A DNA stretch of 11,460 bases from Bryobacterales bacterium (GCA_003142355.1 PLMF01000247.1:48915-60374); one strand, 5' to 3'; shown: positions 1-6,209, counted from the stretch's first letter. Notes: generated from the sequence alone by a model not told the origin. Made by a program: numbers and translations.

Positions 1-1107
1 TACCTGGTGGAGCCGATTCACATTTCGTCGCGGTACGCCATCTCGCTCTCCACCGGGCAACTGGTGGCGGTCGCCGTGATTGCGCTGCTGACGTGGGCCA
101 ATTCGCGCGGTCTCAAGTACGGCAAGATGGTGCAGAACCTGTTCACTACCGCCAAGACGGCGGCGCTGGCGGCGCTCATCCTGGCCGGGCTTTTTCTCGG
201 CTGGAGCGCCTCGGCGGTGAAGGTCAACTTCACGGGCCTGTTCAAGCTGGGGGCGTACGATCCGGCGCTGGGCGTGGCCGCGGGAAGCGCATTCGGATTG
301 ATGGTGGCGCTATCGGTAGCGCAATCGGGCTCGCTGTTTTCGGCCGACTCGTGGCACGACATCACGTTCGCCGCGGGCGAAGTCCGAAATCCACGCCGCA
401 ACCTGCCGCTGGCGATGGCCCTGGGAGTGACGGCCGTCGTCGGGCTGTACCTGCTGGCCAACGTGGCCTACCTGGTGGTGCTGCCGCTCAGGGCCATCCA
501 GCAGGCGCCCGCGGACCGCGTGGCCACGGCCATGCTTCAGGCCATCCTTCCCGGCTACGGTCCCACGTTGATGGCCGTGGCGATCATGATTTCCACGTTC
601 GGATGCGCCAACGGCCTGGTGCTGGCGGGGGCCCGCGCTTACTATGCGATGGCGCGGGACGGGCTGTTCTTCGCGCGCGCCGGCGTGCTGAACAAAGCCA
701 GGGTGCCGGGCTGGTCGCTGCTGATGCAAGGGATCTGGGCCGCGGCGCTGGTCTTGCCCCGCACTTACAATCCGGACACGCACGCCTACGGCAGCCTATA
801 CAGCAACCTACTCGATTACGTGATTTCCGCGGCGTTGTTGTTCTATATCCTGACGATTGCGGGCGTGTTCCGGCTGCGGCGCACGCGTCCGGAAGCGGAA
901 CGGCCGTACCGGGCCGTGGGCTATCCCTTGGTGCCGGCGCTTTACATTTTTGGCGCGGCCGTGGTGCTCGTCATGTTGTTCGTTTACCGTCCGGCCACCA
1001 CTTGGCCGGGATTGGCGATCATAATTATCGGGGCGGGTGTGTACGCGGTGTTGCCGCGCGTTAGTCGATCGCGACGCCGCCGCGGGAATATTTCGGCCTC
1101 TTCATGA
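1..1107 (+). CDS. APC-superfamily amino acid permease, C-terminal part (5' end outside window)
   Basis: This is an inner-membrane transporter of the amino acid-polyamine-organocation (APC) superfamily, probably moving amino acids by proton symport or exchange. The frame is open from base 1, so the real start and the first few helices lie upstream; the GTG at 7 is internal. About 368 residues are visible. They show a series of strongly hydrophobic segments: VAVAVIALLTWAN, AALAALILAGLFLG, a long one around LAMALGVTAVVGLYLLANVA, MAVAIMISTFGCANGLVLAG, YVISAALLFYILTIAGVF, and two near the end. The stretch FSADSWHDITFAAGEVRNP followed by RRNLPLA matches the conserved cytoplasmic loop and helix signature of LAT-type APC permeases. 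The protein ends in a basic tail (SRSRRRR) that is encoded partly inside the 3' overlap with the opposite MFS gene. Family assignment is firm; the substrate cannot be read from the sequence. Confidence 0.9.
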   Translation, partial: YLVEPIHISSRYAISLSTGQLVAVAVIALLTWANSRGLKYGKMVQNLFTTAKTAALAALILAGLFLGWSASAVKVNFTGLFKLGAYDPALGVAAGSAFGLMVALSVAQSGSLFSADSWHDITFAAGEVRNPRRNLPLAMALGVTAVVGLYLLANVAYLVVLPLRAIQQAPADRVATAMLQAILPGYGPTLMAVAIMISTFGCANGLVLAGARAYYAMARDGLFFARAGVLNKARVPGWSLLMQGIWAAALVLPRTYNPDTHAYGSLYSNLLDYVISAALLFYILTIAGVFRLRRTRPEAERPYRAVGYPLVPALYIFGAAVVLVMLFVYRPATTWPGLAIIIIGAGVYAVLPRVSRSRRRRGNISASS

Positions 1108-2623
1108 TGAACAGCAGCGGCAGCATCAGCAGAAAAACCACGGCCATGGCGCGGAAGGTATCCACGAAGGCAAGCATGGAGGCCTGGCGCTCCACCATCC
1201 CCCAGATGGCGCCGTAGGATTGACTCACGGCGGTGTGCGGATCGGACCCATGCAGAATCATGGCGGACTGGACGCCCTTCAGGAAGACCTGCGTCTGCGG
1301 GTTGTACGGGTTGACGTCCACGGCGAGCAGGTGGGTGTGCACTTGCTGGCGGCGGTAGAGGAAGGTGGTGGCGCTGGCGATTCCCATGCTGCCGCCGATG
1401 TTGCGCATCAGGTTGAACATGCTGGTGGCGTTGCCCATCTCTTCTCTGGGGATGGGGTCCATGGTGGCGGTGGTCAGCGGGACGAACAGCATGGCCAGCG
1501 ATGCGCCCTGGATAAACTGCGGCCAGAAAATATCCCAATAGCCGGCGTTGAGGTTGAGCCGCGAAAGCGAATACAGGGTGTATGAGGCGCCCACCAGGCC
1601 CACGGCCAGCACCTTGCGCGGATCGAATCTGCCCAGCACGGTGCCCACCACGGGCATCATGAGGAACGAGCCGAGGCCGCGCGGGGCCATGGCCACGCCG
1701 GCGTCGAGAGCCGGATAGCCCAGCAAGGTCTGCAGGAAGATGGGCACCAGCAGCATGCTGCCGTAGAGCACGAAGCCGAGCACGGTCATCAGAAACACGC
1801 CCGCGCTGTAAGTCCGCACCTGGAAGACGCGGAGATGCACTACCGGATCGCGGGTGCGAATCTCGTGGATGACAAAAATGGCGATTCCGGCCACCGCGAC
1901 GACGCCCAGCGCGGTGATCCAGTAAGACGCCAACCAATCCTCTTCCTGCCCCTTATCGAGCACGATCTGCAACGCGCCCACGCCGACGGCAAGCAGGCCC
2001 ATACCCCAGTAATCGATGCCGCCACTCTGCCGCCGGATGTAGGGCGGATCGAAAATGAACAGGCGGGTCATGATGATGGAGGCCAGCCCCACCGGCAGGT
2101 TGATGTAGAAGACCCAGCGCCAACTGAAATTGTCGGTGAGGTACCCGCCAATCACGGGACCAAGCATGGGCGCCACCACGATGCCCAGGCCCCAGAAGGC
2201 CATGGCTTTGCCGCGGTCCTGCGGCGGGAAGGCTTCCAGCATCACGGCCTGCGAGAGTGGCTGGAGCGCGCCTCCAGTGGCGCCCTGGACGATGCGGAAG
2301 AAGATCAGCATGGGCAGCGTCTGCGCCATCCCACACAGAAACGACGCCGCCGTGAACCCGAAGACGGCCGCCTGGAGCATCCGCTTGCGCCCGAAATAAT
2401 TCGCCAGCCAGCCGGTCATGGGAAGGATGATGGCGTTGGCCACCAGGTACGACGTCAGCACCCAGGTCGCCTCTTCGACGCTGGCTGAAAGGCTTCCCGC
2501 GATATGCGGCAGGGAGACGTTGACCACGGTGGTGTCCAGCACCTCCATGAAGGTGGCGAACATGACGGCGGTGGCGACAATCCACGGGTTCACGTGCGGT
2601 TGTGGCTCCAAAGCAGACGGCAT
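1061..2623 (-). CDS. DHA2-family (EmrB/QacA-type) multidrug MFS transporter
   Basis: This is a complete 520-aa major facilitator of the 14-TM DHA2 drug:H+ antiporter family, expected in the inner membrane to export drugs or other amphipathic compounds using the proton gradient. Family motifs appear in order: motif D1 around residues 28-39 (EVLDTTVVNVSLP, with Asp30 in TM1), motif A at 71-80 (GWLANYFGRK), motif B with Arg110 (FFRIVQGATGGALQP) and antiporter motif C at 154-161 (LGPVIGGYL). These are followed by the typical NFSWRWVFYINLPVG. Length is normal for EmrB. The ATG at 2621-2623 has only a weak purine-rich stretch (AGAGAG) before it. There is no membrane-fusion (EmrA/HlyD) or outer-membrane partner in view, so the usual tripartite operon is not visible here. 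The 3' end overlaps the convergent APC gene by 47 bp. An ORF6N gene lies 74 bp upstream on the same strand but is probably unrelated. Confidence 0.93.
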   Translation of the reverse strand: MPSALEPQPHVNPWIVATAVMFATFMEVLDTTVVNVSLPHIAGSLSASVEEATWVLTSYLVANAIILPMTGWLANYFGRKRMLQAAVFGFTAASFLCGMAQTLPMLIFFRIVQGATGGALQPLSQAVMLEAFPPQDRGKAMAFWGLGIVVAPMLGPVIGGYLTDNFSWRWVFYINLPVGLASIIMTRLFIFDPPYIRRQSGGIDYWGMGLLAVGVGALQIVLDKGQEEDWLASYWITALGVVAVAGIAIFVIHEIRTRDPVVHLRVFQVRTYSAGVFLMTVLGFVLYGSMLLVPIFLQTLLGYPALDAGVAMAPRGLGSFLMMPVVGTVLGRFDPRKVLAVGLVGASYTLYSLSRLNLNAGYWDIFWPQFIQGASLAMLFVPLTTATMDPIPREEMGNATSMFNLMRNIGGSMGIASATTFLYRRQQVHTHLLAVDVNPYNPQTQVFLKGVQSAMILHGSDPHTAVSQSYGAIWGMVERQASMLAFVDTFRAMAVVFLLMLPLLFIMKRPKYSRGGVAID

Positions 2624-2697
2624 CCAGTCTCTCTTATCTATGATGCCGCAGATTGTCGCTTGATTCGGTCGCGCGGCTGAAGTGGAACCGGCTCTTC

Positions 2698-3261
2698 TCA
2701 GGTCTCGTCTGGCGGCGGGTTGCCCACAAATCCTATGGGCCGCCGCCGCGGCTCTGGAGGCGCCAGCAGCTTCCTAAGCATGTTGAGGATAGCCTCTAAA
2801 TCAGCGTCGTGTTTGCCAACCTTACGCTCCAGGGCTTCGATCTTTCGCGCCAGTTCTTCATTCGTGGCGAGCATTTGTCGTAGCTGAACAAATGCCCGCA
2901 CGACTTGGATGCTGGCCCGGACTGCGACTGCGCTATTCAGCACGTTGGCGAGCATCACCGCCCCATGTTCGGTGAAAACGGAAGGAGCGTACTTGAGGTG
3001 CTGGCCTCTCTTTAAGGTCGCATTTTGCGACCTTAAAGCCAGTACCGCCTTCCCTTCCTCCAACGTGAGCCGAAACGTGAAGTCTTCCGGAAAGCGGTCT
3101 CTATTGCGCCTCACCTGTTCGTTCAACCGCTTGAGCGGAACACCGTAGAGATCAGCCAAGTCCCGATCAAGCATGACCCTGTGGCCGCGGAGCACAAAAA
3201 TGCGCCGTTCGATGGCTTCCAGGGGCACAAGCTCCTGCTGCGGCGCTGCTCCCTTTGCCAT
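2698..3261 (-). CDS. ORF6N-domain (phage antirepressor-like) DNA-binding protein
   Basis: This 187-aa protein has an N-terminal ORF6N domain at about residues 12-100. ORF6N is a domain of phage and bacterial proteins thought to bind DNA and often found in antirepressor-like regulators. Recognisable family features are the start EAIERRIFVLRGHRVMLD, DLADLYGVPLKRLNEQVRRN, RFPEDFTFRLTLEE, ALRSQNATLKRGQH and the YAPSVFTEHGAVMLANVLNS block. A short helical/coiled-coil segment follows (about 132-166, NEELARKIEALERKVGKHD), then a proline-rich tail. The second module of phage antirepressors (ORF6C, ANT) is absent, as is usual for bacterial stand-alone versions. I chose the ATG at 3259-3261. A TTG at 3297 in the same frame would add 12 residues, and neither start has a well-spaced Shine-Dalgarno. 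The gene is divergent from the small-protein/nucleotidyltransferase pair starting at 3376, so a shared control region of about 114 bp lies between them. The cellular role is unknown. Confidence 0.88.
   Translation of the reverse strand: MAKGAAPQQELVPLEAIERRIFVLRGHRVMLDRDLADLYGVPLKRLNEQVRRNRDRFPEDFTFRLTLEEGKAVLALRSQNATLKRGQHLKYAPSVFTEHGAVMLANVLNSAVAVRASIQVVRAFVQLRQMLATNEELARKIEALERKVGKHDADLEAILNMLRKLLAPPEPRRRPIGFVGNPPPDET
3010..3038. repeat. Perfect 12-bp palindrome with 5-nt loop inside the ORF6N gene
   Basis: CTTTAAGGTCGC at 3010-3021 pairs exactly with GCGACCTTAAAG at 3027-3038 around the loop ATTTT. It lies in the coding part for residues 75-84 (ALRSQNATLK) of the ORF6N protein. It could be an operator, an mRNA hairpin, or a by-product of the conserved peptide. 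Confidence 0.85.
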
Positions 3262-3375
3262 CGCCTTTAAGCCTACCGCGTGGACGCGATTTGTCAAAGC
3301 CCCAGCCGATGAACAGCGCGATGGGGAGCGGTCTCTCCGATTCCATTCTGATATTCTCGCTATTGACGGACCCCG

Positions 3376-3546
3376 ATGTTTCCATACGACAGCGCCGGCG
3401 TGGACATAACTCTGATCCGGTGGATGCTGTCCATGACGCCGGCGGAGCGCCTCGCGATATTACAGGATTTCGTGGACTTCGTCTGGGAGGCTAGAGGTAA
3501 AGATGCCGAAGAGCAGGTTCATTTCGGTCTTGCAGACATTCGCTAG
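3376..3546 (+). CDS. Small 56-aa protein, first gene of a nucleotidyltransferase pair
   Basis: This short gene runs from ATG 3376 to TAG 3544 and encodes 56 residues, beginning MFPYDSAGVDITLIRWMLSM and continuing TPAERLAILQDFVDFVWEAR. Third codon positions are overwhelmingly G or C and the peptide has an amphipathic helical pattern, both as expected for real coding sequence. A GGA at 3368-3370, 5 nt before the ATG, could serve as a weak ribosome binding site. The last 44 bp overlap the nucleotidyltransferase gene in another frame, which implies translational coupling. From memory, similar small ORFs with a 'hWMLSLTPAERLxhLQ' core occur directly before this type of nucleotidyltransferase in acidobacterial and related genomes, but I cannot verify that here. 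It has no membrane segment, cysteine or known catalytic motif. A role as partner or antitoxin of the downstream enzyme is inference. Confidence 0.72.
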   Translation: MFPYDSAGVDITLIRWMLSMTPAERLAILQDFVDFVWEARGKDAEEQVHFGLADIR

Positions 3547-3994
3547 CCACCGTGTGGATTTCATCGTAGTCGGAGGCGTGGCCGCCGTCCTGCGGGGAGC
3601 GCCAGTCGGCACCTTCGATCTGGATGTGGTCCACTCGACTGCGCCGGAGAACATCGGAAAGCTGCTGGCCGCTCTGGAAGACCTGGACGCCTGCTACCGC
3701 GCGCAGCCGGAACGGCGGCTGCGCCCGGACACGACACACCTTTCCTCGTCCGGCCACCAGCTTTTGATGACGCGGTTCGGCCCGGTCGACCTGCTGGGCA
3801 CGATTGGGAAAGGCCGCTCCTACGAGGCCCTGCTTCCCCATGCCCTGGAAATGGAGTTGGGGAAGGAGCTTCGAGTGCGGGTGCTGGATCTGGAAACTCT
3901 GATTACGGTCAAGGAAGAAGTGGGCGGCGAGAAAGACATCGCCATGCTCCCCGTTCTGCGCCGGACGCTGGAAGAGAGCCGGCGATCGGGCTAA
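3503..3994 (+). CDS. Minimal nucleotidyltransferase-fold protein (AbiEii/DUF6036-like)
   Basis: This 163-aa protein carries the signature of the polymerase-beta nucleotidyltransferase fold. A hydrophobic strand and Gly-Gly turn at residues 19-25 (DFIVVGG) are followed by AAVLRGAPVGTFDLDVVH, with the paired acidic residues Asp39 and Asp41 for metal binding. Asp96 in RFGPVDLLGT is a likely third carboxylate, and the C-terminal LETLITVKEEVGGEKD contains a conserved lysine region. Such enzymes transfer nucleotides to protein, tRNA or small-molecule targets; the target is unknown here. The ATG at 3503 is supported by AGAGG five bases upstream, lying inside the preceding small gene, which overlaps by 44 bp. 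The pair is therefore one transcription and translation unit. Stand-alone relatives include toxins of AbiE-type systems, but this protein is much shorter than AbiEii and no AbiEi-like antitoxin is present. Fold assignment is confident; biological role is not. Confidence 0.85.
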   Translation: MPKSRFISVLQTFASHRVDFIVVGGVAAVLRGAPVGTFDLDVVHSTAPENIGKLLAALEDLDACYRAQPERRLRPDTTHLSSSGHQLLMTRFGPVDLLGTIGKGRSYEALLPHALEMELGKELRVRVLDLETLITVKEEVGGEKDIAMLPVLRRTLEESRRSG

Positions 3995-4010
3995 GCGCGG
4001 CCGGGGTGCC

Positions 4011-4169
4011 GTGGCATCGCTTGACGCGCTGATCGCCGCCAGCGCTTCCACGCACAAGGCTGAACTCTGGGCCAGGAACCCGAAGCACTATCCCATTTCA
4101 CGGTTTTGGGAGACATTTCCCGGCCACTTGACGTGGAGGGGACTTCACGGCATCTATCCCTGGAAATGA
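4011..4169 (+). pseudogene. C-terminal remnant of a PIN-domain (VapC-like) toxin gene
   Basis: The frame starting at 4011 reads SLDALIAASASTHKAELWAR then NPKHYP, up to a TGA at 4167. This closely resembles the last third of VapC-type PIN ribonucleases, where an Asp before ALIAA is a metal-binding residue and 'LWTRNxKHFP' is the usual closing motif. The preceding part of the PIN fold (first Asp, middle Glu) is missing: upstream lies the intact nucleotidyltransferase gene in another frame, ending 16 bp before. After the HYP motif the frame runs into about 24 residues unlike PIN proteins. No antitoxin gene is present. I interpret it as a 5'-deleted leftover of a toxin-antitoxin locus. The remaining sequence up to 4384 shows no gene I can support. 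Confidence 0.55.
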
Positions 4170-4384
4170 TACGTAAGGCTCGGCGAATCAGCACGTTGGC
4201 TCCGAGCGCCGGTCCATCGCTGGTGGCATGGGGATTTCGCGACAGTTACTAAACACCGCGGCGTTGCTCGCGAGTAACCCGGATCAACTTCTCACATCCG
4301 CATCTCCGGCCATCTCCGTCCTAGCGAACCGTCTGTAGCCCTGCGCGAGGCGTCGGACTTATCAAGGGATGCCTTGAATTTGCT

Positions 4385-5353
4385 TCAGTGAAGTGACGGC
4401 ACCGAGGGGCCACAGAAGTGGCCGTCCTGTAGCCAGATTACTCGGACACCGCGATCCTTCGTTAAGTATTCTACGTACCAGTTTGAGACCGGTGGCTGTG
4501 AAAATACAGTCCAGATCGTCGCATCATTCAGCGAGTGGAGGAACCTGTACTCGTACAGCTGACTTAGGGCGTGCCGGATCTGCTCTCGCTCATTCTGCTC
4601 ATTGATGCTCTTGACCTCGAAGATCGCAGGTCCGTCACAGAGCACGGAAAAGGCGTCGATGAGTTTGCTCTCCGATACCGCGAGGCGTGATTTCTCCAAA
4701 CGATCTCTGAGAGCTGCGAGGGTAGCCCGGTGAGCCGCATTGGCTTGCTCCATTTTCACTCGTGCAGCTTGCGAGATCACATAAGGATCATCATCTGGTT
4801 CCATGAGCCGAGAACCCTTCCTACGTTCCTTCGCTATCAGGGGTTTCAGCTCGAAGACGCGCGGCGCAACCGGGGAATTTTCCGGTAGCTCCTCCTGGAT
4901 CGGCAGGATCACATCAGCGCCTGTCTCACGCAGTTGCTGTTGCTCACGCAGCTTCTGAAACTTCCGCCGCCACGCCTCAGCGTCTGGCAAGCCTCGCCTC
5001 TCGTGCCAGGTAATAGCTGCCTCGATTTCATCCGTGAGGAGGCTGTAGGCGTCAAAGCGATAGGCCTGTTTCAGAAAGCTAGGGAAGTCGCCGATTTCGT
5101 ACATCCTGCGGAGTAGGTGCTCAACGGTATACGTGCCGAAAACCCCAGCGGTATAGTATCCGCTGAGAATCACGCCGAACGATCTGGTGCTGTAAAGGTT
5201 CTCTAAGCATCCGTCCAGATCGGCTTTGATCGTTTCAAGTCCTACCCCGCCGCCGCGGCAGGTGTGGAGGGCTTTGAGCAGGTCACGCTTGGCGAGTTGA
5301 GCTTTTGCCCTGATGACAGAGCCAACTGGCAATTCGGTGACGTCGTACTTCAT
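4385..5353 (-). CDS. Hypothetical protein with C-terminal PD-(D/E)XK nuclease-like segment
   Basis: A 322-aa protein. The ATG at 5351-5353 is chosen because GGAGG lies 9 nt upstream (5363-5367); a TTG at 5404 would add 17 residues without such support. The N-terminal two thirds are of unknown function: a globular start (MKYDVTELPVGSVIRAKAQL), a hydrophobic, aromatic-rich part (SFGVILSGYYTAGVFGTYTV), then charged helical segments around residues 125-145 and 195-225. The C-terminal part shows a pattern typical of restriction-endonuclease-fold enzymes: an acidic residue (Asp233 in KLIDAFSV), a strand ending AIFEVKS (Glu246-x-Lys248), and QIRHALSQLYEYR, whose Gln and Tyr-rich helix follows the active site in many PD-(D/E)XK proteins. 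That helix is followed by a strand (DATIWTVFSQP). It may therefore cleave or bind nucleic acid. No methyltransferase, helicase or other restriction partner adjoins it, so it stands alone on its strand. The nuclease call rests on motif spacing only. Confidence 0.75.
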   Translation of the reverse strand: MKYDVTELPVGSVIRAKAQLAKRDLLKALHTCRGGGVGLETIKADLDGCLENLYSTRSFGVILSGYYTAGVFGTYTVEHLLRRMYEIGDFPSFLKQAYRFDAYSLLTDEIEAAITWHERRGLPDAEAWRRKFQKLREQQQLRETGADVILPIQEELPENSPVAPRVFELKPLIAKERRKGSRLMEPDDDPYVISQAARVKMEQANAAHRATLAALRDRLEKSRLAVSESKLIDAFSVLCDGPAIFEVKSINEQNEREQIRHALSQLYEYRFLHSLNDATIWTVFSQPPVSNWYVEYLTKDRGVRVIWLQDGHFCGPSVPSLH

Positions 5354-5498
5354 CAGTGTTATCCTCCAAGCTCCGTCCTTCAGGGAAAACGCCCCAAAAA
5401 CCAATCTTATCTCCTATCGGGTCCGGGGTGAGATGGGGCCAGAGCACCACCTTACAACGGCGTCGGGGTTCGCGATCGGTAGTCCACCGGGGGCGGAA

Positions 5499-5560
5499 GA
5501 GCGAAAGGGGACAGACGCGATTTGCGGGTGCGGCAAGAAACGCGTCCGCCACTTTCGCTC
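5499..5560. repeat. Imperfect inverted repeat, REP-like hairpin
   Basis: The left arm GAGCGAAAGGGGACAGACGC (from 5499) and the right arm ending ACTTTCGCTC (5541-5560) are imperfect reverse complements. The outer 9 bp are perfect (GAGCGAAAG with CTTTCGCTC) and an inner ACGCG/CGCGT pair adds to them. They enclose about 21 nt. 'GGGGACAGACGCG' resembles the arms of REP-type elements that I recall as common in acidobacterial intergenic DNA. No transposase is nearby. Between 5354 and 5600 I see no gene. Confidence 0.5.
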
Positions 5561-5600
5561 GCCTTTACTCCAAGCAGGCCGACAGCCGGCGGTCCGACCT

Positions 5601-5837
5601 TTACCGAGTGCTTGCCGGCTGGCGCTCCGTGAGCGCCAGCCACCCGCTCGGCGTGATCTGGTAGCCCACCGGCTTGGGGGGCATATTTGACGGGGAAGGT
5701 CTGCGGACCCGCCTGAAATAACCGATAGAGGTTAGGCCCTCCGCTTCCTGTCTCTGTTCTTCTGATCTTGGGTACAGGGTATCCGCTATGTGCGCCTCGG
5801 TAAGCAATTGGCGCTGGGCATCGCTGGGCCACATCAT
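5601..5837 (-). CDS. Small hypothetical protein (78 aa), possibly winged-helix-like
   Basis: The start at the first of two tandem ATGs (5835-5837) is fixed by a strong Shine-Dalgarno, GGAGGG at 5846-5851, 8 nt upstream. The frame could be extended upstream to 5939, but the extension crosses a palindrome and has no ribosome site. The 78-aa product begins MMWPSDAQRQLLTEAHIADT and contains GLTSIGYFRRVRR and KPVGYQITPSGWLALTERQ. The 'YxITPxGxxAL' ending is like the wing and last helix of small winged-helix proteins (compare 'YxLTPxGRxAL' in PadR/MarR-type regulators), but the protein is too short for a confident DNA-binding call. It has no signal peptide or membrane segment. The last codons sit on a perfect 10-bp hairpin. 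The gene stands alone between hairpin-rich non-coding segments. Function unknown. Confidence 0.6.
   Translation of the reverse strand: MMWPSDAQRQLLTEAHIADTLYPRSEEQRQEAEGLTSIGYFRRVRRPSPSNMPPKPVGYQITPSGWLALTERQPASTR
5617..5641. repeat. Perfect 10-bp hairpin at the 3' end of the 78-aa gene
   Basis: GGCTGGCGCT at 5617-5626 pairs exactly with AGCGCCAGCC at 5632-5641 around a 5-nt loop. It lies within the final codons of the small minus-strand gene. There is no T-tract on either side, so it is not an obvious intrinsic terminator; it could be an mRNA-stabilising hairpin or a repeat element. Confidence 0.7.
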
Positions 5838-5907
5838 AACGTGGTCCCTCCTGTGGTTCAGGGGTGCCGCGAGCCTCGCGGCTTTTGCCGCACGGCAGCG
5901 GTACAAC

Positions 5908-5967
5908 GTGGGGCGTAAGCTCCGCCCCACTTCCATCATTTTAGCACCGCGCGGCGATGAGCCGCGC
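5908..5967. repeat. Two neighbouring palindromes upstream of the 78-aa gene
   Basis: GTGGGGCG (5908-5915) pairs with CGCCCCAC (5923-5930) over a 7-nt loop. GCGCGGC (5949-5955) pairs with GCCGCGC (5961-5967) over a 5-nt loop, and the second also carries TAGC/GCTA-like flanks. The regular spacing suggests an interspersed repeat unit rather than chance. No terminator-like T-run follows. Confidence 0.6.
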
Positions 5968-6022
5968 TACCCTTTACCGGCCATTCGGCGCCGTGGGAAA
6001 ATAACGCCCTGGAGGCACACGA

Positions 6023-6148
6023 ATGGGCAAAGATCAGCAGCGGCCCGCTCGCAAGGGACATGCACCCTTTACCCGGTACACCCGAAGCAAAGGCGCTCGG
6101 CTGTACGTGCTCAGTTGCGATTCGAGCGGATGGAAAACCCCTCCGTGA
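6023..6148 (+). CDS. Possible 41-aa basic peptide ORF with strong ribosome binding site
   Basis: The ATG at 6023 follows GGAGG (6011-6015) with an ideal 7-nt spacing. The frame then reads MGKDQQRPARKGHAPFTRYT and continues, basic, to a TGA at 6146. The peptide matches nothing I know. Its 3' part overlaps, in another frame, a Cys-containing ORF (6060-6209) that looks more protein-like. Either the two are overlapping, coupled genes, or this is the 5' end of a single gene broken by a +1 frameshift. Confidence 0.3.
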   Translation: MGKDQQRPARKGHAPFTRYTRSKGARLYVLSCDSSGWKTPP

Positions 6149-6209
6149 TGCAGACGGGAAGCTCCTCTACGCGCCGGCGAAGGGCTGTCCCATTCCCAAC
6201 CACGCCTGA
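6060..6209 (+). CDS. Small Cys-containing protein of 'GCTC' type (49 aa)
   Basis: From the ATG at 6060 the frame encodes MHPLPGTPEAKALGCTC, then SVAIRADGKPLRDADGKLLY, ending GCPIPNHA before a TGA at 6207. The arrangement 'GxPEAxAxGCTC ... GCPxH' recalls a family of short hypothetical proteins of bacteria and phages with three to four cysteines, possibly metal-binding. That link is from memory. Here Cys15, Cys17 and Cys43 are present. Third positions in the second half are almost all G or C. The ATG has GGGA directly before it, too close for a normal ribosome site. Initiation may depend on the overlapping ORF that starts at 6023, or the original 5' end may have been lost. Treat it as a probable small gene or a recent remnant. 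Confidence 0.42.
   Translation: MHPLPGTPEAKALGCTCSVAIRADGKPLRDADGKLLYAPAKGCPIPNHA

Noticed and set aside
93..1064. Long open frames on both strands across the permease and MFS genes (for example 93-1064 +, 984-1937 -, 1835-2488 +)
   Set aside because: They are rich in Arg, Gly, His and Pro without family features, overlap well-identified transporter genes, and are the expected by-product of high-GC third positions.
3262..3297. TTG start at 3297 for the ORF6N gene, and the same TTGACA read as a -35 box
   Set aside because: The TTG has no ribosome site and adds nothing conserved. The hexamer is followed only by a poor -10 (TAGGCT) that would place transcription start almost at the ATG.
5838..5939. 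Upstream extension of the 78-aa gene to a start at 5939
   Set aside because: The extension runs through a palindrome, has no ribosome site and reads as Arg/Ala-rich filler, whereas the ATG at 5837 has GGAGGG at 8 nt.
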